DNA of 64,000 nucleotides. Source: Cordylochernes scorpioides (Eukaryota; Arthropoda; Arachnida; Pseudoscorpiones; Chernetidae). Below, piece by piece: positions 32,121 through 43,929 of this stretch. A program made the position numbers and the translations under genes. The notes beneath the pieces were generated by a model. That model did not search any database and was not told where the DNA came from. It worked only from the letters and a program-made list of their open reading frames with translations. The stretch spans positions 819,900 to 883,899 of the forward strand of contig CP092873.1 in the NCBI GenBank assembly GCA_030710605.1, in the 5' to 3' direction. Position 1 is the stretch's first letter. Every line of letters starts with the position of its first letter.

Positions 32121-32136
32121 CCACTCTCTGCTACCA
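32121..32136 (-). promoter_or_regulatory. primer binding site, initiator tRNA-Met type
   Basis: Minus strand TGGTAGCAGAGAGTGG, two bases inside the 5' LTR. The first 11 bases equal the complement of the animal initiator tRNA-Met 3' end including CCA. Confidence 0.8.
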
Positions 32137-32138
32137 AT

Positions 32139-32384
32139 TGTTGGGAGAATCTTAATAAATTGCTCTCTATTAAAACTTAAAACTTCTTTATTGAAGGCAC
32201 AAATAACAATGACAATAATAAAACTAAATAGTCTTATACCTTAACGTCTCCTCAAATACTATCTCCCTCACTTACTCAAAGAAATACACATATTTATATA
32301 CATACAACACCACAGAATAAATTAGTTCACAGATTAATTAAATCATAGAATGAAAATGAATATTTTAAATAATAAACATCAACA
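32139..32384 (-). repeat. 5' LTR of copia element
   Basis: 246 bp, followed by the AGAGG duplication. Differs from the other LTR at three positions by eye. Confidence 0.95.
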
Positions 32385-32489
32385 AGAGGTGCTTTGCTGG
32401 CAATGTGGCTGGGCCAAATCTATGGCTAGAACATAGATGGAGAAGCGCCCATTGCTTCTATGGATTAATTTCCTCCCGACAAATTTTCC

Positions 32490-33475
32490 ATCTAGATATA
32501 TATATCCTTATATCTATAAAAATGAAATCCAAAATCGATGTTTGTTATCGCGTTGCGCAAAATCTACAGAATAAATCATTATGAAATTTCGCATGTAGGT
32601 AACTGAAGATTTCGTTTAAAATATAGGCTATTCAAAAAACTAAAAAGGTTAATGTGCTTTTTTTAAATAATAAAAAACAAAAAAGCGTTAGTTCCAGCCT
32701 TTTACCGCTTGGGCGCAGCACTGGTCGCGACGATAAATGAATTTGATTGGTTAATAATTAACACGTGGTTTGTTTACACGATGAATGTTAGTTTGTTCAC
32801 ATGATGAATGTTTTTAAAAGGTAAGATTATCCAATCGCCGTGAAACTTTAGGAAGTTATTTACTATACTACTGGGAAGGTTTCTGGCTTGAATTTGGTTT
32901 GAAATAAATATTCTTTGCAATTTTATTTGCAAATTTTCTACTTTCACTCGCAAGCAGCGCCTCTAGCGGAATCTGGTGAAATTATATTTATAAATTGTAA
33001 CAATGCTTAGAATGTGTTCCAAGTATAATAAATTTAATTTGAGAATTTAGTAATATAATATTCCAATGACGTAAAAAAAACTTGGAATTTTTCAATATTA
33101 ATATATATTTAAAGAAAATATTGTAACGTTTTTTTGTGTTAAATGTTAAAATGTAATGTTAAAATATATTTTTATATTGTTAATTTAATTTGTTCTTGTT
33201 TTATAATAGTGAAGATGCAAATTACATTGTTGCTGTTGTTTATTATAGTTTGTTTATATAAAAAACTTACATTGTATGTGATGATGATGATAACAAAAAT
33301 GAATTTTTAAATTAATATATATAATTCATTTAGAAAAAAGAAATAATTAATTATCAAAAATGCACAAAAGTGGCAATATCTTATTTAAAATATAATAAAT
33401 GTTTTCAAAAAATTATGTGTTTCAAAATTATATTTAAACGCGTATAACAATTATTATATTTATATACGTTTATAA
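32490..33475. other. AT-rich, no gene
   Basis: About 1 kb without recognisable element, ORF motif or tandem repeat. Confidence 0.45.
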
Positions 33476-33479
33476 ATCA

Positions 33480-33840
33480 ATATATAGGTGGATTGGATGT
33501 TTTCTAAAATCGTTTTAACAAATGTTCGTTAGGCAAACTTTTACTCGGATAAAAACCGGGCGAAGCCGGGTACATTCGCTAAATACAGTTATTTACAAAT
33601 CTCCGTTTGTGGCAAGATACTATTCCTTCAACTTCAAATTACCGAGTGGACCAATTAATATTGATTTATTTTTCAACTTATCGAGTATTTTTTCAAGGGA
33701 CCGGGAAAATTTTCAAATTATCGAGAGTATAGACAATGTGTAGATTCGGTAGGGATTGGATGTTTTCTAGAATCGTTTTGACAAATGTTTGTTAGGCAAA
33801 CTTTTACTCGGGTAAAAATCAGGCGAAGCCGGGAACATAT
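33480..33840 (+). repeat. tandem Helitron-like 3' ends
   Basis: Contains GGATAAAAACCGGGCGAAGC-type ends: ...CCGGGTACATTCGCTAA (33551-33582) and a second, decayed, GGCGAAGCCGGGAACA (about 33820). They are about 250 bp apart and embedded in a repeated unit (TTGGATGTTTTCTAGAATCG). The same two-copy unit recurs at 36030-36390. A GC-rich hairpin 8 nt or so before CTAA fits Helitron termini. Confidence 0.6.
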
Positions 33841-34039
33841 ATATATGTTTGTCGGCTATGCACGCCCTCAATATGTAACTAATCTCGCTGAAATTTGAAA
33901 AGGACAGAGTTAAATCTGAAATAGTTTTTTTTTGTCACGCACTTCAACCAAGAAAAATTATAGTACTGAGCAACAATATTTTTTTAGTTAGAAATGATAA
34001 TGACAATATTGCTGTATCATGCTTGATTGACATAAACAA

Positions 34040-34430
34040 AATTCTTTAGGGAAATATTCACTAAAGCAGTCCACGGGCGGAGCCAGATAATAATATTTAG
34101 TTGGCAGGAACAAAATTCTACCGCGAAACATTCACTCGAGTAGAAGGCACACGAAGCCAGGTCATCTCTACATATAAAATATCGTTTCTCGGCGTTTCTC
34201 TAGATATTTTCATTTATATATATCTTATTAAAATTCTATTCAGTAGAGAAAGTGGATATGTTTGCTCGAAAAATATATTTTCTATATTATATAAATATAT
34301 AATGTAACGAATATTATTATCATTATTATCATAATATTCTGTGTGTTCCGAAATATTATTATCAATAATATTCGTTAGGCAAACTTTCACTCGGATAAAA
34401 CCCGGGCGAAGCCGGGTACACATTCGCTAG
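34040..34430 (+). mobile_element. Helitron-like 3' terminus
   Basis: The 3' end TAAAACCCGGGCGAAGCCGG...CATTCGCTAG at 34397-34430 is followed by T. Decayed relatives occur just upstream (CACGGGCGGAGCCAG about 34073; CACACGAAGCCAGG about 34148). The 5' end could not be placed. Confidence 0.5.
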
Positions 34431-34439
34431 TATATATAT

Positions 34440-35310
34440 ATATATATATCTGAATTTGTCAAAACTGGTGTTGTGTCATTATTATCTCTAGTAAAGTTTT
34501 TCTCTATTGATGAAAAGTGCATCGTTCTGATGCAGAATTAAAGGGAGAGATACCTCTTTCAGAACACACTCACATATATATATGGAATAGAATTTCACAG
34601 ACTGGCAAAACGGCGATGGATGTATGAAAACTTCCCAAGATGTATAAACTGGGGAATTTCTCTCCAGAATTATATAATCAAAGAGGTCTCCACTAAAGTC
34701 TGGACTCCCCGGGGACATTCCGCTACATGCAGCAGTCCGAGCTGTCCTAATCGAATTTGCATAACCCACTGCAATCAGCTAATTTAGTCCGGCACTACTG
34801 GGACATAGTGGCGCTCTGCATTTCGTCTATTTGGAGAATGTGTCTCTATATTTAACATAAACATATATATGTATGTTATATAAAAATATTATTTGATTTA
34901 AAATTATATATCATAGATTCAAATATTTTGTTAAATCGACCGCCAGAGGTTACGCTTTGCATTTAAAAACTCGTTGTTGTCCTTTCCCGATGGCCGGCTC
35001 AAAACCTTTGTACATTATGTAAATAAGCTTTTCATTTTTTTATTCTTACGCCTTAAGCCAGGCAGTACTTTTACCAAATTATGTTCCTTTATATATTCCT
35101 CAGCTCAAATAAAGAAATCTCTGATCTTCAATATTATTATTATTCTTCTTTCAAGATTGTTAACCACGACTGCATTACCATAATCCTCAACATGATCTAA
35201 ATTCAAGCAGAAAATCTTTATTCATTTTTATTTATAACATATGTTATTTTGTATTTGTTGAGGGGAATAAAGCACTTTCTCTCTCTCTTTTATTCATTTA
35301 TTTATACGTA
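34440..35310. other. mixed sequence, no gene
   Basis: The segment 34900-35190 (CGACCGCCAGAGGTTACGCT; TACGCCTTAAGCCAGGCAGT) recurs at 47440-47730, so it is part of another dispersed repeat. Nothing else recognised. Confidence 0.5.
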
Positions 35311-35319
35311 AATATATAT

Positions 35320-35579
35320 TGTCGCGGAGATAAATAAAGCAAGGGCAAGTTTGGGGATAATTAATTTTTTATAAGGAGTATATGGAGCATAAGGAGTATA
35401 GGGAGAGAGAGTTTTGTACAACTTACCCCCAGTTAAGGTTAATCCTGAATGAACGGCGTTAGCCACCGTCCCGTTTTCCTTATTTATAGATCAGCCTCCC
35501 AGCAGCCCCCACACCGGTGGTCCCCCCCGGGGTCCAGGGATGATTGACAGTTGTCCCATCTGGATGGAGCTACTTGACA
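35320..35579. mobile_element. possible solo LTR (GC-rich)
   Basis: TGTCGCGGAGATAAATAAAG at the left and GGAGCTACTTGACA at the right (TG...CA), with ATAT on both sides. GC-rich compared with its surroundings. No second copy is in the window, so the call rests on the ends alone. Confidence 0.35.
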
Positions 35580-36029
35580 ATATTTTGAAGATTGAGCAAT
35601 TCATAATTAAAATATTTTTGAAAATAGAGAAATCTAAAAATAAATCTTTAATTAAAAAGGCATATATTGGATCGAAAAATCATTTATTTTACCAATATTT
35701 CAGTTGGCTGAACGCCAACCTTTTATCATAATTAACATTATAATTTAAAAATATGCATATATTGGATTTATAGGTATTTTATTGTTCCAATATTTCAAAG
35801 GACAACTCGCCTTTCTTTAGAGAGGATGTTTGTGTTTTATACTGAAACATATGAGCATGCGTACATTACTCTCCTTCTACAATGCCAATGAAAGAATGTG
35901 GGATGCGCCAAAAATAGCCTTCCTGTGTGGAGAGGACTTTGTGAGGTATCAAAACTGCCTTTCTGTTCAAACACAGCAACATGTGAACGCGTACAGCTAG
36001 GTGGATCAGAGTATCAAACATAAAGTTAT

Positions 36030-36390
36030 ATTGATAAGTATAGATTCAGTAGGTATTGGATGTGTGCTAGAATCGTTTTAACCAATGTTCGTTAGGTAAT
36101 CTTTTACTTGGATAAAAACCGGGCGAAGCCGGGTACATTCGCTAAATACAGTTATTCACAAATATTCGTTTGTGGAAAGATACTATTCCTTCAATTTCAA
36201 ATTGATCTTATTCAACTTATCGAGTATTTTTTCAAGGGACCGGGAAAAAATTTCAAATAATCGAGAGTATAGACAAGTATAGATTCAGTAGGGACTGGAT
36301 GTTTTCTAGAATCGTTTTAACAAATGTTCGTTAGGCAATCTTTTACGCTGGTAAAAACCGGGCGAAGCCGGGTACATTCGATAGTTATCA
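36030..36390 (+). repeat. tandem Helitron-like 3' ends, second locus
   Basis: Two ends of the type ACCGGGCGAAGCCGGGTACA (36117 and 36357), about 240 bp apart. Closely similar to 33480-33840 including the intervening unit (TTTTTTCAAGGGACCGGGAA). Confidence 0.6.
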
Positions 36391-36504
36391 ATAAAGGTCA
36401 CGCCCCCCATCAAAGTAGATGCTAAAAGCTAAGCGTATAAAGCACCTAGGGCTAGGTTTCTTAGTTCACATCCCATAGATACTCTATTGGTTCTATTAAA
36501 TTAT

Positions 36505-37010
36505 AAGATTTATAATACAATATAATGCGGCTTATGAATGTAAAACGACATTTGAAAATTATCCCGCATGTGTTTCTTTTGAACGAAAAATCGAAATTTA
36601 TTTTTAAGGAGAAATTAACGATTATTTCTAACCTTAGAGATGAAGTATGAAAGGATGAATTATGAAGAGTAATGATAAATGGAAAAATAAAAGTATCCAG
36701 GGATGGGAATCGAACCCACAGTGTTCCGATTACCGGGCAGATGCCATGTCCACTAGGCTGCCCTGGGCATGACATCTGCCCGGTAAGCGAAACACTATGG
36801 GTTCGATTCCCATCCCTGGACACATTTATTTTTCCATTTATCATTACTCTTCATAATTCATCCTTTTATACCTCATCTCTTTTGTTAGAAATAATCGCTA
36901 ACCTTAACGTTAACCGCTAACCTTAAAAGTAAATTTCGATTTTTTGTTTAGAAGAAAAACATGCGGGATAATTTTCAAATGTCGTTCTATAAGACTTTGT
37001 GATACAACTT
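36505..37010. repeat. SINE-A inverted pair (foldback)
   Basis: Two SINE-A copies meet head to head at their tRNA-like 5' ends around 36768. The minus copy (36505-36768) and plus copy (36768-37010) share AATTATCCCGCATGTGTTTC and the box B. The overlap keeps CATCTGCCCGGTAA in both orientations. Confidence 0.8.
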
Positions 37011-37364
37011 GAGATGTATATAAAATAAAACAAGAAACCCCGGAATCTGTTCTGTTTATAAACAAAATAATTTGTACCTAATTTTGGTGCCATTAAGAGA
37101 TTAAGATGAGACCTTGGAACAACCCAAGATTAACTCCTACATATTGTGGTATATATAATCTCTATTAGACTGTTTTAAAATCCCCGGTATGCAATTAATA
37201 TGCAGTTAATTACTGGGATCCCCTATTTGCATACATAGGTTGGATGCAAATTCAACCATTGAGATGTAATTATACATTGTTGGTAATAGCTTTCGATATA
37301 CCCTCATATTATCTCATATCCTTTTGATGATGGTTAATTATTCGCAATGATTCATTGATATACA

Positions 37365-38025
37365 CTCATAGACAAAACTTAAGGAAGTTGTACCTTCCAA
37401 CATGTATATCGGGATTCAGACAATAACTCTGAAAGATACACTCATAGACAAAACTTAAGGAAGTTGTACCTTTTAGCATGTATATCGGGATTCAGTCAAT
37501 AACTCTGAAAGATACATTCATAGACAAAACTTAAGGAAGTTGTATCTTTTAGCATGCATATTGGGATTCAGACAATGATTCTGAAAGATACACTCATAGA
37601 TAAAACTTAAGGAAGTTGTATATATTTATCATGAATATCGGGATTCAGACAATAACTCTGAAAGATACACTCATAGACAAAACTTAAGGAAGTTGTACCT
37701 TTCAGCATGTATATCGGGATTCAGACACTAACTCTGAAATATACTCTCATGGACAGAACTTAAGAAAGTTGTACCTTTTAGCATGTATATCGGGATTCAG
37801 ACAATAACTCTGAAGGATACACTCATGGACAAAACTTAAGGAAGTTGTACCTTTTAGCATGTATATCGGGATTCATACAATAACTCTAAAAGATACACTA
37901 ATCGACAAAACTTAAGGAAGATGTACCTTTTAACATGTATATCGGGATTCAGACAATAACTGTGAAAGATACACTCATGGACAAAACTAAAGGAAGTTGT
38001 ACCTTTTAACATGTATATCGGTCAA
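37365..38025 (-). repeat. 76-bp form of the satellite, about 9 units
   Basis: Minus orientation of the 118-bp family, but every unit lacks the 42-bp block with CTCGTGTGTCTTCAATAAAG, giving a period of about 76 bp (ACAATAACTCTGAAAGATAC; ACAAAACTTAAGGAAGTTGT). Confidence 0.95.
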
Positions 38026-38339
38026 GATGCATGTATATAAAGACAAGTCCTTTTATCATTGCAGTAAGGGCATTAAAATGTAAAAATAGTATGAAATTAT
38101 GATATAAATATACATTCATGAATTAGTGACAATGGTTCATATATAGGCTGTATTTGTACCCGTTGAAAGACATCTTACCTGAAAGCTTGTACAACCGCCC
38201 TCTTATAAAAGAACCACTTCTCCCTGACTTGTGTTACTTCTATATCAAATAGGGGGATTATAATTGTCTTAATTATAACTATTTTGCATATTATCTTTAT
38301 TATGCATTTACCTCAAGTACAATTAAATTTTAGAATCAA

Positions 38340-38670
38340 CAACAAGTCTCCAAGTGTCTTCTTTTATTACCAAAACTCCGCCTTTGCCGGTCCCAAGCCT
38401 AGATGAAAAAGGAAGAGGGGGAGCAGTAACAAGCTCACTAAAAAACCTGGGCTCAGCTGGCAATGCTGATCGTACCCTGTTAGGGCTTCTAATCCAGGAA
38501 TACAGGATGAGCAGTGTTTGCACTCCATGTTAGGAGCGGCTGCACATGGTGTCTGTTCCTCATGTCAGAGGCGGCCATTTCTTTTGGAGCTAAGTCAGCG
38601 GCCTGCCACTGAGTAGTGCTCCCAGTCTTAATGACAAAGGTAGACGCATTCTACTTCACCCAGTCATGAT
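38340..38670 (+). repeat. dispersed repeat D copy
   Basis: TTGCCGGTCCCAAGCCTAGA, CTCCATGTTAGGAGCGGCTG and GACGCATTCTACTTCACCCA. Opposite orientation to 25995-26245. Confidence 0.65.
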
Positions 38671-38699
38671 GGTTGTCAAACATGTTGGTGTTTTTGGGG

Positions 38700-39195
38700 G
38701 TAAAAAATATAAAATGTTACTTATATATATTTTTAATGTTATCTTTATGCATAGAAACTACAAAAGTAAAATTTAAGAATTAAGAAGAAATACAAAAAAA
38801 GAATCAAGAAAGCACTAACTCAGTTGCCAATTGTTAATCATCATATGCTAGCTAATGTTATCATCATCAATTTATATTTATTCATATATCTATATAATTT
38901 ATTTACATAGAGAAAAATTCTTTGAATTTATATATCTAACAAAACAGACACCATCAAAGTCACAACTTGATACCCTAATATGATTGAGTGGAGATAAGAA
39001 AGAAGAAGATTACCAACACTTCGAATTTTCAAGTATAACTTCTACAGGGATATCAAATGAATCTTAGCTGTTCAATAGATTTAATATATAAGTAATATTT
39101 ACATTACTCCAAATAACAACTATTTAACATATATGACTTAATTTTACAATTGAATACAAATTAGAAGAAAACTAAAGGTTCAAGGTATTAAGACC
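38700..39195. other. AT-rich, no gene
   Basis: The only shared phrase is GATTGAGTGGAGATAAGAAA, which also follows repeat D at 56720, so repeat D may extend to about 39010. Confidence 0.4.
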
Positions 39196-39204
39196 AAATA
39201 AATA

Positions 39205-39970
39205 AATAGTGTGACGTTTCGGTAACAGCGTTGTTACTTAATTCATTCAGTACTTTTGTCTGAAGATGATAACAAAACTGTTACCGAAACGTCATACACT
39301 ATTTATTTGTATTTGGTCTTATTACCTTGTGTTTATAATCTATAATCCAAATTGTGCCTTATCATTCAGTACTTTTGTCTGAAGATGATAACAACGCTGT
39401 TACCGAAACATCACACACTATTTATTTATTTGTATTTGGTCTTATTACCTTGTGTTTATAATCTATAATCCAAATTGTGCCTTATCATTCAGTACTTTTG
39501 TCTGAAGATGATAACAACGCTGTTACCGAAACATCACACACTATTTATTTATTTGTATTTGGTCTTATTACCTTGTGTTTATAATCTATAATCTAAATTG
39601 TGCCTTATCATTCAGTACTTTTGTCTGAAGATGATAACGCTGTTACCGAAACGTGATACACTATTTATTTATTTGGATTTGGTCTTATTACCTTGTGTTT
39701 ATAATCTATAATCCAAATTGTGCCTTATCATTCAGTACTTTTGTCTGAAGATGATAACGCTGTTACCGAAACATCACACACTATTTATTTATTTGGATTT
39801 GGTCTTATTACCTTGTGTTTATAATCTATAATCTAAATTGTGCCTTATCATTCAGTACTTTTGTCTGAAGATAACAACGCTGTTACCGGAACGTCACCCA
39901 CTATTGATTTATTTAGATTTGGTCTTATTACCTTGTATTTATAATCTATAATCCTAATTGTTCCCTATCA
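39205..39970 (+). repeat. tandem repeat, about 122-bp units, 6 copies
   Basis: Units contain TGTCTGAAGATGATAACAAC, GCTGTTACCGAAACGTCACA, TTGGTCTTATTACCTTGTGT and ATCCAAATTGTGCCTTATCA. The first unit also has an inverted piece (GACGTTTCGGTAACAGCGTT) that can pair with the next. Confidence 0.9.
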
Positions 39971-40139
39971 AAACAAAAAGTTCTATTATGGACAAATTGG
40001 TAATAAAGGAAGACACTTATCCTTAAGACTTCTTGTTGATTCTGATTGTTGATCAAAGGATTATAACCTTACAATTAAATTTTTCCACAAAGCAATAACG
40101 CGCCATCTATACATATAAAATGAAAGGATTTAAAAGCAC

Positions 40140-40400
40140 GAATGTTTCTTTTATACATAATACAAACTTCTACTGCCCTTACTGCGTTGAAAAATATATT
40201 GGGAGGGCTTGGCTCATCAGTGGTGAACCCTCCCAGCGGTTTCGCCAATTTTATCCACCAGACCGCTTCTCAGAGCTCTAATACTGTATTGGACGATTCT
40301 GCTTATATACGCAGCACTGAAGGATGGAATCTCAGAAATGGTTTTCAAGATAACTATGGACATAAGGTTATAGGACAGTAGAATTACATTCAAATATTTG
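40140..40400 (-). repeat. family K copy, well preserved
   Basis: Minus strand: AGCGGT...AATTGGC-GAAA-CCGCT, GGGAGGG, CTGATGAGCCAAGCCCTCCC, then CAGTAAGGGCAGTAGAAGTT. All three proposed helices are intact in this copy. Confidence 0.75.
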
Positions 40401-40479
40401 CATCGAGTAATGCTCTTCCGAAAACAATGAATACAAGGCCAGTTAAGCATATATTTACACAATTAACATTTTTGAAAGT

Positions 40480-40920
40480 TTTATGTATATCATGGTAGAT
40501 TTATGCTACTGTGGAGGTAGTTTAAGATTATTTAAGGTAGAGTCTACAGTTTCCTCTATCGACAACTATACCGCTGGGATTCTGGGCCATTCATCCACCA
40601 TTTTGTTGGGGATGTTTTTGTCTGCGGGGAAATGGATGTTTCCACCAGACGATCACAAAAAAGTTTAATGATGGGCCAAAGTGGGAAATCAGGGTTCCAC
40701 ACACTTTTTTACTGTCGACCTCTTACGTAACCTTTAGTTACTTCTTTTCATCCCAGAATATATATACGCTTCTTCTGCTTCCTGTGTTTCTTCGGTGTGG
40801 GATTTAATTCCTATCAAATTAGTGAGGTATATTGCTTTGTTACAGTAATTAGAAATATTTGTCATAGAAAGAGCATATATACTGGCTGTCAACTAAACTT
40901 CACATAAATCTTTATTAAAA
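40480..40920. other. unclassified, no gene
   Basis: Slightly GC-richer sequence at 40550-40760 with no recognised motif. Confidence 0.3.
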
Positions 40921-40924
40921 ATAA

Positions 40925-41085
40925 AAAGGCCAATCCTGACCAAGAGCACATGTTCTTTTCAGAAGGCAGAGCGCTATCTGGTGGAACAGAAATCAACTAA
41001 ACATTGATTTAACCTGTTCCCTGATATTTAGCCAACCCAATTTCTTTATAAATCAAGAAAAGCCATCCACGAACGCGTTTCGCGC
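40925..41085 (-). mobile_element. hammerhead element, copy 3, truncated in ribozyme
   Basis: Matches 800-962 and then breaks at 41085, in the middle of stem II (minus GCGC-GAAA-CGCGTTCGTGGA retained; CTGACGA and the other half of stem II gone). From 41086 the sequence is the 3' part of family K. Truncation exactly inside the ribozyme is notable. Confidence 0.65.
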
Positions 41086-41345
41086 TTCAAAATTCGAAAC
41101 TATCATAGACGCGTATTATTCTTTTTAAAAATAATCAATTTCTACTGTTCTTACTGCAATAAAAAAATTAATAGGAGGGCCTGGCTCATCAGTGTTGAAC
41201 CCTCCCATATCTACCATAACGCTGTTATATTGCATTTTTCGATCTTTCTTTTATAGTGATACTGATGCTAGACTCTTGGTATACTAGAATAACTATTTTT
41301 AAAAATAATCATACGCGTCTATAATAGTTTCGAATTTTATATAAT
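41086..41345 (-). repeat. family K copies, partial
   Basis: Minus strand has CTGATGAGCCAGGCCCTCCT but the GAAA half is deleted (ATATGGGAGGGTTCAACACT). A second 3' piece (ACGCGTCTATAATAGTTTCG) faces it at 41311-41332. Confidence 0.6.
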
Positions 41346-41712
41346 ATATAGACTTTTTTAATTAAAGATATATTTATAGATTGGTATATTTTCAGAACAA
41401 ACTTACCTGTCTCATTTAGATAAGATGTATACCTGTGGTATCTGTATCAATGAAGGTAAAGAGGGAACAATTTCTCTTCCTATCCTCTGCATCCACAATA
41501 ATGGCGTTACAATCCCCTAACGACACAGCTACGAGCTAACGAAGCATCGACAAAGCTCCAAATTATATCAGTATTGAATAACTCTATCCGGCATAGTAAC
41601 TGGCAACAATTGCCTTGATCATTATTTCTCAGCAAGAAACCTCCACACACATGTATATGAAAAAATAATTAAAAAATAAAAATATCAGGTGTTGATATTA
41701 AAAATTAAAAAA

Positions 41713-41913
41713 AGGCATATCCTGACCAGGAACACATGTGCTTTACAGAAGGCAGAACGCCATCTGGTGGAACAGAAATCAACTAAACATTGATTTAGCC
41801 TGTTCCCTGATATTTAACCAACCCAATTTCTTGAGAAATCTAGAATAGCCATCCAAGAACGCGCTTCGTGCTGTTGGCGCTCGTTAGCGTGGTGTAGGCT
41901 GTACCACTGCGAT
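41713..41913 (-). mobile_element. hammerhead element, copy 2
   Basis: Full-length match to 800-1003. The ribozyme region (41852-41893) reads CTAACGA for CTGACGA and GAAG for GAAA, two changes at invariant core positions, so it should not cleave. It does not adjoin a 118-bp unit. Confidence 0.7.
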
Positions 41914-42119
41914 CAAAAATAGTTTTGGTCCCAGAGGCTTCTTGAGAAACCAAGAAATATTTATAGAGAGAGAGAGAGATTGGAGACAATTCTACAGGTT
42001 CCTTTTTGGTCTATAGCTGGACAACAATCACATCGATTCTGTGGGAAAGAATTCTCATGGTTTATCATTATATAGCGGAAGTCTCTTTCTTCCAGAGAGA
42101 GCCACCATTGAAGAAATTA

Positions 42120-42305
42120 TAAATAACGCTGACCAGGGTCAACAGCCTGAAAATCAATCGTGGTTGGCTTTTCTTGATTAATCAAGAAAATAAGTTGGCC
42201 AAATATCATGGAACAAGTTAAATCAATGTTTAGTTGATTTCTGTTCTACTAGATGGCGCTCTGCCATCTAAAAGGTTGATGTGAATATGATAAGGATATG
42301 CATTT
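42120..42305 (+). mobile_element. hammerhead element, copy 4, ribozyme decayed
   Basis: Plus orientation: CGTGGTTGGCTTTTCTTGAT, AAGTTGGCCAAATATCATGG, CTAGATGGCGCTCTGCCATC, GATAAGGATATGC. The core is replaced by GCCTGAAAATCAAT upstream of the stem I 3' arm. Confidence 0.6.
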
Positions 42306-42434
42306 TTGATTTATATATGATCCGGAATCCGGGTTACCTCAAAGAAAGAGGGAGAGGTGTGTCATCCTGAAGTTTATCTTTCCTAATTTGCACGTGGTAA
42401 TATGACAATTAAATTTATAAATATACAATAATTC

Positions 42435-42770
42435 ATAATATAATGCGGCTTATGATTGTAGAACGACATTTGACAATTATTCCGCATGTGTTTCTTTTGA
42501 ACTAAAAATCAATATTTATCTCAAGGAGAAATAACGATTATTTCTAACCTTAGGGATGAAGGATGAATTGTGAAGAGTAATGATAAACGGAAATTCCCAT
42601 TCCTGGACACTTTTATTTTTCCTTTCATCATTACTCTTCACAATTCATCCTTTCATACTTCATCCCTAAGATTAGAAATAATCGTTATTTCTCCTTAAAA
42701 TAAATTTCGATTTTTTAGTTCAAAAGAAACACATGCGGGATAATTTTCAAATGTCGTTATACAATGATTG
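42435..42770. repeat. SINE-A inverted pair, heads mostly deleted
   Basis: Two SINE-A bodies face each other around 42590-42605, where only TTCCCATTCCTGGACAC of a head remains. Compare 36505-37010, where the heads are complete. Confidence 0.75.
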
Positions 42771-42829
42771 GTTATATGAAATATGATGTTTATAGGATTA
42801 TTGATTATTGTAGGTGATCGTGTATTGAT

Positions 42830-43090
42830 AATATTGTTTTGGCAGAGTATGCAAATAGGGTAGAAGGAAATGGTTGACAAGATTCTAACATCATCCTGGG
42901 ATTTATCTCCAGACATGTAGATCCATATTCCGCTAATCCTTTCCGAATCCAACCCTTCGATCATTTCTAAATCAGTTTGGGGACACTCAAGGACAGACCT
43001 GGCGTCAATTAGTCTCCCCATAATTAACAGACGAGCATTAAGGTCAATTTGCGGACGGCCATCGTCTGCGACCACCATCAATGGCGCCAT
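42830..43090 (-). CDS. hypothetical ORF / possible 5' exon
   Basis: The minus strand starts ATG at 43090 in a good Kozak context (AAGATGG). About 85 codons follow that are outside any repeat I can recognise and are clearly less AT-rich than the neighbourhood (MAPLMVVADDGRPQIDLNAR...). The frame continues to 42695 only because it runs into SINE-A, so the true product would have to splice before then. No family is recognised. A CCAG/GTCTGT-like donor occurs within it. It is the best candidate for host coding sequence in the window, but unproven. Confidence 0.3.
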
Positions 43091-43094
43091 CTTG

Positions 43095-43925
43095 CCTTAA
43101 ATTCCATTTTTCTTTTGGTTAGATTTATATCCTTTTTTTTTTACTTTCTTTATTTCCTTTCTACTAAAATTTGTATCGATAATTAATATTCGAAAATCAT
43201 TTATTTTTAAATTTATTATCTCAATTATTTTCTCTAATTATAGCGTTAATTAATTATATTTTTATTGTATCTATAAAGAAAAGTGACAAACGGAAAACAA
43301 TGCGATTACAAAGCTAACAATGATTCTCTTTGTATAAGACTAAAAATAAAGTAGTCAAACAAGACACAAAATACGGATTTTTAAAGCTAAACAAATAATT
43401 GTTTTTTATCCCCAACATCGATTTTATAATTAACTTTTGATAAATTGCATTAAAACAATGGAGTAAACTACTCAAAGAAAGATTAGTTTATATTAAACTT
43501 TGAAAAATGAGAATTAATTAAAAATTAAAAACTATTTAAGCTATATATATTGTAACCATATAGATTAATATATTGTAGCGTAGTTTATGTTAATTATATA
43601 ATTTTAAGTGTTTTAGAATTGTCAATTGTCATTATAATTTTAAGTGGTTTAGAATTGTCATTGTTGCTATATAATATTCAGATTTTTTAATTTCAGGGTA
43701 TACCGTTCGGTATTAATAAAGTTCCTTTATACTTATCCCTCCTTATGACTATTTTTAAACGCGACAAGATTGATTAGAAATATTTCCAAGTTTTAAATAT
43801 TCTATTATTTTTTAAGAGAGAGAAAAGAGATTTGTTTTCGTGAATTGATAAAATAATTTATTTTTCATTATAAAAATAGAGGTCTAAATTATTTATAGAT
43901 TGTATTCTACGTTTTTAAAACAGCC
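43095..43925. other. AT-rich, no gene
   Basis: Low-complexity AT-rich DNA. If the ORF at 42830-43090 is a first exon, this would be its upstream region. No TATA or CpG-rich promoter is evident. Confidence 0.35.
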
Positions 43926-43929
43926 TGAG

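Larger units (their letters stand above)
27695..32384 (-). mobile_element. complete Ty1/copia LTR retrotransposon
   Basis: A 4690-bp element with two 246-bp LTRs (three mismatches by eye) and a perfect target-site duplication AGAGG (27690-27694, 32385-32389). On the minus strand it shows an initiator-Met primer site, Gag with two zinc knuckles, protease, integrase before RT (the copia order), RNase H and a purine tract. It has one frameshift and three in-frame stops. It is recent but this copy is not autonomous as written. Confidence 0.96.

Noticed and set aside
32043..32138. Programmed frameshift or separate leader ORF in copia
   Set aside because: The leader is short and no slippery site with structure is evident; the Gag/Pol offset lies at a T-run and is better explained by an indel.
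37365..38025. CRISPR-like direct repeats
   Set aside because: The window is eukaryotic, the units are contiguous without unique spacers, and the period is simply that of the satellite.
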